Assembly: GCA_903916085.1 (NCBI GenBank)
Contig: CAIWVL010000257.1
Location: forward strand, 1 to 45,680
Origin: an uncultured Spartobacteria bacterium
GTDB lineage: Bacteria; Verrucomicrobiota; Verrucomicrobiia; Chthoniobacterales; Chthoniobacteraceae
Direction: 5' to 3'
DNA: 45,680 nucleotides
In this document: piece by piece, positions 35,848 to 44,500 of the stretch
How the letters are laid out: each line of letters opens with the position of its first letter
Position numbering within the stretch: position 1 is the first letter of the stretch
Position numbers and translations under genes: made by a program
Notes under the pieces: generated by a model
The model's database searches: none
What the model saw: only the letters and a program-made list of their open reading frames with translations
Told to the model about the DNA's origin: nothing

Positions 35848-36953
35848 AAGTCCCATTCCTAGAGCTATTACCCACTTACCTTGAACTTAAAGACGAATTT
35901 GATACCGCCTACAAAAGAGTAATGGCGTCGGGCTGGTACGTGTTAGGCAAAGAGCTAGAAGCATTCGAGCTGGAGTTTGCTAATTACTGCGGAACCAAGC
36001 ACTGTATTGGTGTCGGCAATGGCCTTGATGCACTGCACATCATTCTGCGAGCCATGAACATCGGCCGAGGCGACGAGGTGATAGTTCCCTCAAATACCTA
36101 CATTGCAACGTGGCTCGCTGTCTCGCACGCGGGGGCAACTCCGATACCAGTAGAACCCGACGAGCGTACGTTCAATATAGACACTGAACGCATTGAGGCC
36201 GCCATTACTGAACGCACAAAAGCGATCATAGCAGTTCATCTTTACGGTCAAACAGCTGATATGGATCAGATCAATCACATAGCGAGTAAGTATGGACTGA
36301 GAGTAATTGAAGACGCAGCCCAGTCACAGGGAGCCCGCTACAAAGGCATCAGGTCAGGTTGCTTGGGCCATGCTGCGGGACATAGCTTTTATCCGGGAAA
36401 AAATCTTGGCGCATTCGGTGATGCTGGTGCAATTACTACGAATGACGACGAACTAGCAGATAGAATTTCTCAGCTGAGAAACTATGGGTCCAAAGTTAAG
36501 TACCGTCACGACTTCAAGGGTTTCAACTCACGTTTAGACGAAATACAAGCAGCGTTCTTGAGAGTCAAACTCGCACGACTTGATGAATGGAATAAGCGTC
36601 GCGGACAAATCGCAGCGGAATATCTCTCCGCTTGTAGCACTCTCCGAGGAATCACCCTACCTTATGTTCCACCTTGGGCGGATCCGGTCTGGCATTTGTT
36701 TGTGATCAAGCATCCTCAGCGCGAGAAGCTTCAATCTTTGCTGCTGGAATCAGGAATCGGCACGCTCATCCACTACCCGTATCCGGCGCACCGCTCCGGC
36801 GCTTACGAGGGCGAAGAAGACCTTTACGACTCCCTACCGACAGCGTTAAACCTTGCCTCCACCGTGCTGAGCCTCCCGATAGGTCCACATTTGTCGTCCG
36901 AGCAAGTCGGCGCTGTGTTACATTGCCTCGAAACCTCCCTTTGCAAGATTTAA
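35844..36953 (+). CDS. Sugar 3-aminotransferase (DegT/DnrJ/EryC1)
   Basis: 369 residues, PLP-dependent. The PLP lysine is K186 in [13 protein letters not shown], with [10 protein letters not shown] and [11 protein letters not shown] as cofactor-binding segments. Partnered with the 3,4-ketoisomerase by a 4-base overlap, it most likely aminates the C3 keto sugar to a dTDP-3-amino-3,6-dideoxyhexose (FdtB/QdtB role). The acyltransferase that would complete the pathway could be the hexapeptide protein at 23486-24166. Confidence 0.92.
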   Translation: MKVPFLELLPTYLELKDEFDTAYKRVMASGWYVLGKELEAFELEFANYCGTKHCIGVGNGLDALHIILRAMNIGRGDEVIVPSNTYIATWLAVSHAGATPIPVEPDERTFNIDTERIEAAITERTKAIIAVHLYGQTADMDQINHIASKYGLRVIEDAAQSQGARYKGIRSGCLGHAAGHSFYPGKNLGAFGDAGAITTNDDELADRISQLRNYGSKVKYRHDFKGFNSRLDEIQAAFLRVKLARLDEWNKRRGQIAAEYLSACSTLRGITLPYVPPWADPVWHLFVIKHPQREKLQSLLLESGIGTLIHYPYPAHRSGAYEGEEDLYDSLPTALNLASTVLSLPIGPHLSSEQVGAVLHCLETSLCKI

Positions 36954-37176
36954 GAGGATTTAAGGGTACCTCTAGAAACCCAATGTTTTAGGAGAAGCTT
37001 CCATTGAGTCGCTATAGTAACATCGAACGAGGAAGGGGGGGGGAATCTCCTGCGACATCAAATACAAGCGGACTGTAGCTGCCAAGATCATCAAGCGCTT
37101 CAAACTGCGACACGTCATTTCTTGGAACGAGGTTTCTCAATCTTCTCGAATACAAAAGACTTAATTGGCGCACGCT

Positions 37177-38113
37177 CTAGTGGCAGGCGAGTTTGGATGA
37201 CAGGTTGCCGCACCCGATGCATTCTCCCGCATGTCGCAACACCTCAGCAAGCCGAACCGCAGCATGGTGCTCGTTGAGTGCGTAAAGATGCCGGGTGGCA
37301 ACGCCTTTTTTACCTTGTTGATCAAACAGTTCAACCGCTTCGCGAGCGACGGAGTCTGGTGAAATAATGTCCTCTGGTCCGTAAAATACGATTTGATCTC
37401 TCGGAATTTTTGAGACCGGAGGGAGAGATCGGAGGGAGTATGGTACGATCGGAATACCACCAGTGACCAGCGCGTCAAAAAGGCGAATTGGCACATTGTT
37501 TAAAACGGGATTGATCCAGTGCGACTTGTGCGCAGTCCATTCCACGAATCACTCCGATGTGGTGCGATTATGAAACCAACCATTGGTGAAGCCCACTAAT
37601 GGGAATGTATTCCCAATGGTTTGGACCGTTCTCATGCGAAATGAGAACGCCGAATACGGGACGTGCATTCCGAGTGGCGCATCAGATCTCCGTGCCGTTA
37701 GTATCTCAGGGAGATGGTCGGACAGAAATTCGCGCGTCCATTGCTGGGTGCCACAGTATACCGGCCCTACGGTATGGTTGTTGTATCTTGTGAGAGTAAA
37801 AAGGTTTTCGTGGTGAGCCGGCGCATAAATGTCCGTGCGCGCGGCAAGGAGAACACTTCTATCTAACCAATGGTGATTGTCCCAGTCCCAGCCTACAAAT
37901 GCTGTGTTTGGGGAGCTCCTTCAGGGGCGGAAAGATGCCTCTCGCCAATGCAGTGGCTCTCGTGGCTGTTGTATAGCCAAGGAGCTTGGCGTGCAACCGC
38001 ATTGGGGTAACGGCATGTTTCGCCCCACAAAATGCATACATCTCCGCGCACGCCGATGAAGTGCCGATTACCGTACGGTCAAAATCAGGTATGCGGACGA
38101 GGAGACAATCCAT
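37177..38113 (-). pseudogene. Decayed glycosyltransferase-like gene
   Basis: A single protein can be followed on the minus strand through several frames: an N-terminal piece from 38113 (MDCLLVRIPDFD, AKLLGY), a frame change near 37900-37920, then FVGWDWDNHHWLDRSVLL, YAPAHHENLFTLTRYN, GMHVPYSAFSFR, FHNRTTSE, a TGA at 37551-37549, and on in the same frame FVEWTAHKSHWINPVLN, IRLFDALVTGGIPIVPYSL to the stop at 37177. The RLFDALVTGGIPIV stretch is like the C-terminal donor site of glycosyltransferases. One frameshift and one stop make it non-functional. The exact family is not recognised. Confidence 0.7.
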
Positions 38114-38126
38114 CTCCTAGACCTTA

Positions 38127-38843
38127 CTACACCACAAATCTCCATCCATTCTTCAATACTGGGGTCGCCTTTATTTCCGATCGCAAGAAAAGAAACTTGT
38201 GTTCACAGAGATTAAGCTGATCCACGAGATTTGAAAAGCAGCTATCTACGCCGATAAAATAGGTGGCACCCTCCAATACCGATAACCAGTCGAATGGGTT
38301 GCTGGTGACCTGAGAAATTCGCACAACCTGAAAAGCACTCACCAAATCCTCGGGGAGGTTTATCTGAACGTTGAAGTTAGATCCGGTATCGTGAACTACT
38401 AGGTAGGGTCGTGTGATCCCGAGGGAAGTGAGCAGAGCCGTTTCGCGTTGGAGATTCCGATTGAGCTTGAGCTCCCATTTATTTGAAAATGGCACACCTG
38501 CAACTGCATATTTGTACTCATCAAACTTTAATGATCGGGCTAGACCTTCATTCACAATATCCAAGCCAGACAAATAGGAGTAGAGTGAAAAAATGCACTC
38601 ACATCCGAGTTCTGTCAATACCTGTAGAGGATGTAGATAAAAATATTCCAAAGAAGTTTTTGGAAAAGACTGCGCCTCAACTGGGATAAAGCTTACATAG
38701 GGAAAAGCTTCTTGAACAAATTCAAAGAAATCAGAGTCGACCGGCCAGAGAACAGTGTGACCGGCATCGGAAAAATGTTTTGCTATCGGCGCCGCAATAA
38801 TGATGTCACCAATGCCTCTAGTCTGAATAAGGCCAACTTTCAT
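38127..38843 (-). CDS. Family 9 glycosyltransferase-like protein, short
   Basis: 238 residues beginning MKVGLIQTRGIGDIIIAAPIAKHFSD, the N-terminal pattern of heptosyltransferase-type GT9 enzymes. YLVVHDTGSNFNVQINLP is the start of the donor domain and YFIGVDSCFSNLVDQL is the late donor-site motif (GxDSxxxHLA in relatives). GT9 proteins are usually 320-350 residues, so part of the N-terminal domain is missing or reduced. Likely adds a sugar to lipid A core or a surface glycan; donor unknown. 69 bases separate it from the DUF5672 gene upstream. Confidence 0.7.
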   Translation of the reverse strand: MKVGLIQTRGIGDIIIAAPIAKHFSDAGHTVLWPVDSDFFEFVQEAFPYVSFIPVEAQSFPKTSLEYFYLHPLQVLTELGCECIFSLYSYLSGLDIVNEGLARSLKFDEYKYAVAGVPFSNKWELKLNRNLQRETALLTSLGITRPYLVVHDTGSNFNVQINLPEDLVSAFQVVRISQVTSNPFDWLSVLEGATYFIGVDSCFSNLVDQLNLCEHKFLFLRSEIKATPVLKNGWRFVV

Positions 38844-38912
38844 TGTGATAGATTTCGACCGATGCTGTCTGTTAAATAGTAAAATTCTGAGAGCGGTTCC
38901 ACTGCACCGCGA

Positions 38913-39734
38913 TCAAGAGTTGAGGAGAGGAAGCGGCAACCGAATTCCTGCCGCAGTGAAGGCCTGTTGGATCTGCTCGACGAGTTCAGGCCGAGAATGC
39001 CAGATCCCACGCAAGACGGAGTCAATTGAAGAATGGTAGCCGACTCTAAACGCGTTAAAAACGAAAAGTGCGAGAGCGCGGGGGTTTCGAACCCGCGAGA
39101 GCAGTTCATCAACGTTCGCAACCAAAAAATCCTCCGAAAAATAGAAAGGAAAGTTAAATGAGCCATGAAATCCGAAGCTCGGAGTAGGCAGACTACCGGT
39201 TTCAAAAGAAAAATCGCAAGCGATTGATGGTGGCGCAAATTTAACTCCGGCCATCTCAAGTTGGTGACCGAAAGTCTGGCAAATCAGAACATCCTCTAAA
39301 TCACCTTTTGCGATCGTTTCAGACGTGTGGATTCCCAAAGCAGCGATGCTTTCGAGCAGATGTTTTGATCTCAAACTGAACCCCCCATTCCCAACGCTGC
39401 GGGGCTCCGGAACATCAGGCCAAGGAGCACCGATGTAGTCGTACTCGAGAAATTCAGGCTTCCAAGATGAGCGATGAACAGCAAACCCGTCCCACTGGAT
39501 TAGCAGCAGGCGGTCTTCGCTAATAAAATGGGGAAGACCGCTAAGAACAAATTCGCTATATTGTCGGATTGAGCGAATGGGATTAATTTGGACAAAGTCA
39601 GCGCCCGGAAAAAAGGCTGCATCTGAAAAGCAAACGACTCGCTTTGCCGCAACTGATGCTAGCGTAGATTCGATCGCAAGCTTTGCGAACCCTTTTAAGG
39701 GGCTTGTGTCAATGATGGCTATTGCGAGATCCAA
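38913..39734 (-). CDS. DUF5672 glycosyltransferase-like protein
   Basis: 273 residues matching DUF5672, found in polysaccharide clusters. Diagnostic blocks are LLIQWDGFAVHRSSWKPEFL, EYDYIGAPWPD and VGNGGFSLRSKHLLE, with the later LEDVLICQTFGH. The QWDGF and GNGGFS elements resemble metal and acceptor sites of GT-A enzymes. Function not established; a sugar transfer role is inferred. First gene of the minus-strand group reading toward 37177. Confidence 0.8.
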   Translation of the reverse strand: MDLAIAIIDTSPLKGFAKLAIESTLASVAAKRVVCFSDAAFFPGADFVQINPIRSIRQYSEFVLSGLPHFISEDRLLLIQWDGFAVHRSSWKPEFLEYDYIGAPWPDVPEPRSVGNGGFSLRSKHLLESIAALGIHTSETIAKGDLEDVLICQTFGHQLEMAGVKFAPPSIACDFSFETGSLPTPSFGFHGSFNFPFYFSEDFLVANVDELLSRVRNPRALALFVFNAFRVGYHSSIDSVLRGIWHSRPELVEQIQQAFTAAGIRLPLPLLNS

Positions 39735-40087
39735 GGGTAGTTTGATGAGGGGTGAGGCAGCGGTAGTTCGTACGCTATGAAGATCCGATGCCTTACACGC
39801 TAGCAGGTGTGAGGCAGAGCGAGACAGAAGTTATGTAAACAAATTTTCACTTTCACGCTGCGATGCGCTGGACAGTCCAGATCGACAAGAGATCGGCCCT
39901 TCAGATGTTTCGTGTAGATGTGAAAGGATTTGGAATGCAGCTTCTTTGACCAGCATGTAACTATCTCCATAAACAAGCGGTACTCATCGCGCACAAATTT
40001 TAGGCGAGCGCGAGACACCGAAACCAGACACGAGAGCAGAGCTATAAGTATTTGTTCTCCAAGCAAATGCCCTCGCCCCCCAGAAAA
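39735..40087. other. Gap, nothing recognised
   Basis: About 350 bases. Short open frames exist on both strands without recognisable domains. This divergent spacer marks the change from the AT-richer polysaccharide locus to GC-rich core genes and probably holds promoters for both neighbours. Confidence 0.4.
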
Positions 40088-40618
40088 ATGAAACGTCTTC
40101 TGCCTCTATTTATCGCGCTCGGTGCCGCGACTGCCGTCCCAGCACAAGACCTTCCACAGAGTCTAACGGCCCACACGCAGGCGGAGACAGAGGTGTCCTC
40201 CACGCCAACAGTCCCAGAGACGGAAGTGCTGGCCCTGCGTACAGCCGACGCCCGGCGTTTGGCGGCAACCATTGCTGCTGACGTCCAGCAACTGGCAGCT
40301 ATTTACTCAGAGGAACTCCGTTACGCGCATTCTAACGGTTTGGTGGATACGAAGGCGTCCATGCTCGAGTCGCTGGGCTCGGGTCAGACGAAGTACTCGA
40401 ATTTGGAGTATCGGGAACGGAACTGGAGTTTTCCCGCGCCCGGCGTGGCCCTGATGACGGGGCGAGTGCAGGTTAAGTTGGAGATCAAGGGAGCGGCGGC
40501 GGATGTGTTGTTGGGATATCTGGCGGTTTGGCGAAAGGAGGCTGGTCAGTGGCAGTTTCTTGCGTGGCAATCGTGTCGCCTGCCAGCGACTGAGCGGACG
40601 GTGCAGCAGGCGAAATAA
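40088..40618 (+). CDS. Secreted DUF4440/SnoaL-like protein
   Basis: 176 residues starting MKRLLPLFIALGAATAVPAQ, a clear signal peptide with AxA-type cleavage (after about residue 20). The mature part has the pattern of DUF4440/nuclear-transport-factor-2-like folds: VLALRTADARRLAATIAAD, YAHSNGLVDTKASMLESLGS, and VWRKEAGQWQFLAWQSCRLP. Members bind small ligands or act as enzymes; the role here is unknown. I use ATG 40088 rather than the upstream in-frame start at 40052 because the hydrophobic signal follows it directly. Confidence 0.75.
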   Translation: MKRLLPLFIALGAATAVPAQDLPQSLTAHTQAETEVSSTPTVPETEVLALRTADARRLAATIAADVQQLAAIYSEELRYAHSNGLVDTKASMLESLGSGQTKYSNLEYRERNWSFPAPGVALMTGRVQVKLEIKGAAADVLLGYLAVWRKEAGQWQFLAWQSCRLPATERTVQQAK

Positions 40619-40638
40619 GGGGGGAACGGATTCCCGAG

Positions 40639-40655
40639 CCATGCCGTTGGCATGG
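40639..40655. repeat. Perfect 7-base hairpin
   Basis: CCATGCC pairs with GGCATGG around a GTT loop just downstream of the DUF4440-like gene. There is no T tract, so it is not a clear intrinsic terminator. Confidence 0.4.
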
Positions 40656-40801
40656 AACACAGTCTCTGGCACCCCAGCCGGCGTGCATTTATGTGATGGT
40701 CATTTGTTCCGGTGATATCGCTGGCGCTCAACCACCGGCTCCCCGTTGGGAAACGCTCGGGTTCCAGAAGATGGGCCAATCGCCGGGTTCTACGCCTCCA
40801 C

Positions 40802-41425
40802 CTAACCCACCTTGCGCAGGACCGTCTTGTGAATCGGTAGACCTTGCGCCAGGAAACGCGCTTCGAAGTTTGTGAGCGGCAGAGGCTCGTCTTCGGGCCA
40901 GGGATGGCGCTCCCAGCCGGTGGATTCGGCGATCACTTTTTCCATCCACGTGAAGTAAGGAAGATCATCGGTTTTAAGGCGCAGTTCGCCCCCTGGCACT
41001 AGAGTTGCGCGGACGGCGGACAGGAACTCGGGCTGGACGAGGCGGCGGCTCTGATGGGCGCGTTTGGGCCAAGGGTCGGGGAAGGAAACGTAGCTGGTGG
41101 TCACTGACTCCGGAGGAAGGATGAACCGGGCGGTGTACAAGTTCTCCAACCGCAACACGCGCAGGTTCTTGAGGCCCGCCCGAGCCGCGTGTTTACATAC
41201 CTTTTCGACACGTCCGACAAGACGCTCCGTCGCGAGAAAGTTGCGTTCTGGATGTTGCTCCGCCATCGCGAGAATGAAGGCGCCTTCACCGCAACCGTAA
41301 TCGACCGTTAGAGGCGCGGGGCGGGAGAAAAGCTCAGCAGGACTCGTTGTTTGGAGGATCGAGGAGGGAATCCACTGGATGTCATCCGGGGTAAGGGCGT
41401 GGGCGGCTGGGGCAGTTGCAGACAT
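40802..41425 (-). CDS. trmB: tRNA (guanine-N7-)-methyltransferase
   Basis: 207 residues. Methylates G46 in the variable loop of tRNAs with SAM. The SAM-binding loop is VDYGCGEGAF, with NFLATERLVGRVEKV, and the family mark SFPDPWPKRAHQSRRLVQPEFL is complete; LRLKTDDLPYF follows. Slightly short but all core motifs are there. Divergent from the large cytochrome-like gene across a 140-base spacer. Confidence 0.95.
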   Translation of the reverse strand: MSATAPAAHALTPDDIQWIPSSILQTTSPAELFSRPAPLTVDYGCGEGAFILAMAEQHPERNFLATERLVGRVEKVCKHAARAGLKNLRVLRLENLYTARFILPPESVTTSYVSFPDPWPKRAHQSRRLVQPEFLSAVRATLVPGGELRLKTDDLPYFTWMEKVIAESTGWERHPWPEDEPLPLTNFEARFLAQGLPIHKTVLRKVG

Positions 41426-41565
41426 TTGGAGTCATCTAACACAAAGGTGCGAGCAAAGTGGAGCGGGAACACAGGCTGTCATGGACGGTTGCGGTGGGCT
41501 GTGAAAGTCTGTGAAACTCCGTATTTCACGTCCGTTTGCAGCTGTGTAGTGTCCGAAATTCCCCC

Positions 41566-44500
41566 ATGAAACTGCCTTACTTGCTTCCCGTTTTAGCGTG
41601 TGTAACCCCAGCGATTGTTTCAGCTCAGCCGAGCGCCCCTTTTGAAATCCAGGCCGGAGATCGGGTCCTCTTCATGGGGGACACGCTTCTGGAACGCGAA
41701 GGCTCTGCCGCCGCCCTGGAAACCCATCTTACACAACGATTTGCGGGAAAACCGTTCACTCTCCGTAACCTTTCGTTCAGTGCAGATCTCCCCACCGGCG
41801 TCTCGCGCGCGAGTTTCGATGCGGCCTCCACTGGGATGGAACGCATTCGCACACAACTCGATCTGGTCAAACCGACTGTGGCGGTTCTTGGCTACGGCAT
41901 GGCGGCCAGTCTTGAGGAAATCACCTACCGCTCAGGGGACCCCGCGCTTAACGCCGATCCGGCTAGGTACGGCACCGAGTTTTCCGCCGCCAAGTTCAAA
42001 CGCGATCTGGCTGGCTTGATGGACTCCATCACGGCGGCAGCCGGCGGGCCCGTGCGGTTCATTTTGCTGGCACCACTTCGGCACGAAGATTTGCGCGGAA
42101 CACGTCCTGAACTCCCCGACCCTGCTGCGCATAACCAGCTTCTCGCCACCTACACGCAAGCGATTCGCGAGTTGGCCACCGAACGGGGTGCGCGCTTTGT
42201 GGATCAGGCGGCCGTAGCACAGAGCGACCTCAGCAAGCCACTGTCCGAGAACGGAATTCATCCTGAAGGCGCTGGTCTGGAACGCTGGGCGGAAGCGCTT
42301 GCGACGGAATTGGGCTGGCGCACCCCCGGGACAGCGGCTGCCCCTAAGGACTCGCCACTGCGCAAAGCCCTGCAGCGCAAGAATGAACTCTTCTTTCACC
42401 GGTGGCGTCCGGCTAATTTCACGTACATTTTTGGGTTCCGCAAACGCGAACAGGGACGCAACGCCGTCGAGATGGAGCAGTTCGACGCGCTTCTGGAGGC
42501 GGCCGACGCCTCCATTGCCGCGCTAAAATTAGGCAAACCCGCTCCGCAAGAGACCGTGCTGCCGCCAGATCCAGTCGCTACGACGCCGGTGGCGGCCCCC
42601 GCGTTTGAACTTGGGGACGGTTTGGAAATCAGCCTTTGGGCAGAAAATCCGCTCCTTTCAAAACCCGTTGAAATGAACTGGGACGCCAAAGGGCGTCTGT
42701 GGGTTTCGTCTACTCCCATCTATCCTCAGATTCAGCCGGGTGCCTATCCCACGGACAAAGTCTTCATTCTGGAAGATACCAAACACAGCGGCCATGCCGA
42801 CAAGGCTACGCTATTTGCCGATGACCTCCTGATTCCCACGGGAATCGAGCCCGCACTCAACATTGCCAATGGCGGCAACGCGGCTTACGTCGGCGCCTCG
42901 ACGGAGCTGCTGCTGTTGCGCGACACCGACGGCGACGGCAAAGCGGATTCCCGGCGCGTGGTGCTGAGCGGGTTTGGCACCGAAGACACCCATCACACGA
43001 TTCACACCCTCCACTGGGGCGTGGACGGACGGCTGTATTTTAACCAAAGCGTCTACATTCACAGCCACATGGAAACGCCTTGGGGCGTGGTACGCTTAAA
43101 CTCAGGTGGAGTGCTCGCTTACGATCCCCGCACCGAACGTGTGGAGGTCTTCTCCAAGGGGCTCTGGAACACTTGGGGACATCAGACAGATGCGGAGGGA
43201 CAGTCCTTTCTCACCGACGGCGCGGGGAGCACTGGGATTAGCTGGGCTTATCCAGGGGCTACCTTCGCCCCCTCGGAAGGCGCGAAGGCCGTCATGCCCA
43301 GCGTGAGTGGCGGTGGCTACCCGAAGTTTTGCAGTCTCGAAATCATTCGTAGCCCCCTCTTCCCCGCTGCGTGGCAGGGACAAGCAATCACCTGCGACTT
43401 CCGGGCACACCGGATCGCGCGGTTCGCCTTTAACGACCTCGCGAAAGCCCCAACCGCCAAGAGCGCTTACGCGACTTCCGACCAGCCCGATGTCGTGCGC
43501 ACCCCGGATCAAGGCTTCCGGCCTATCGACGTTAAGCTCGGCCCGGATGGCGCCTTATACGTGGCCGACTGGACAAACCCCGTCATTAACCACGGCGAAG
43601 TCGATTTCCGCGATCAACGTCGCGACAAAGTCAGCGGGCGCATCTGGCGCATCAGCACAAAGGACGGCAAGCCTGTGGTTTGGGAATCGCTGTGGGACAA
43701 ATCCACACCGCAACTCCTGAACGGATTGCTTTCCGACAACCGCTGGGAACAGCAGCAGTCTCGTATTATCCTCAGCCGTCGAGTCGCTCAAGGCGCGCTG
43801 GACAATCTCAACGCTTGGCAAAAGGAAAAGGGCACGCCCGAGGCCGCACGCGAAGCGGCGTTTGTTCGCGCTGGCGCGTTTGGTCCGGAGGGTGCACTCA
43901 AGGGACTGGAGTCTAAGGACGCTGCCACAACCGCTTGGGAAGCCCGGTGGCTGGGTGCACTTGGGACAACTCCGGGTAACCTCGAACGCCTGATTGCGCT
44001 CGCCAAAGATCCGTCACCGCGCGTACGCGTGGAGGCAGTCCGCGCGCTATCACGCATTCCGACGGACGCTGCCGCTGAAGCAGTGGCCGGCGCGGTGGAA
44101 CTGCAACCCACTGGGGACGAGCAGTATGGATTTGCAGCAAAGCTCGCCATGCGCGAGGTTGGCCAGTTGTGGACGAACGCCCTCATCGACGGGCGCTGGA
44201 ACTGGAAGGGGCGCGAGGAGCAACTCGCCTCACGTCTCATCGCTCTCGAAGTGCCCGAGGCAGGACGTGCCTTGACGGCGGTGATGAAGGATTTAACGCT
44301 GCCAGCGGACGGTAGCGGCCCTTGGACAAAACTCGTTGGGTTTGCGGGCGGGCCAGCTGAGGCAGCCAAAATTTGGAGTGTGCTCACGCTGCCTGAGCAG
44401 AAAGCTAACGTTATCGCCAAAGGTCTTGAGACGTTACTCACCGCAGCCGGACGTGGAGTTCGTCCCACGGGAGACCTGTCCTCGCTGGCGGGATTTTTAG

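Noticed and set aside
40639-40655. Intrinsic terminator after the DUF4440-like gene
   Set aside because: The 7-base hairpin lacks a T tract on either strand.
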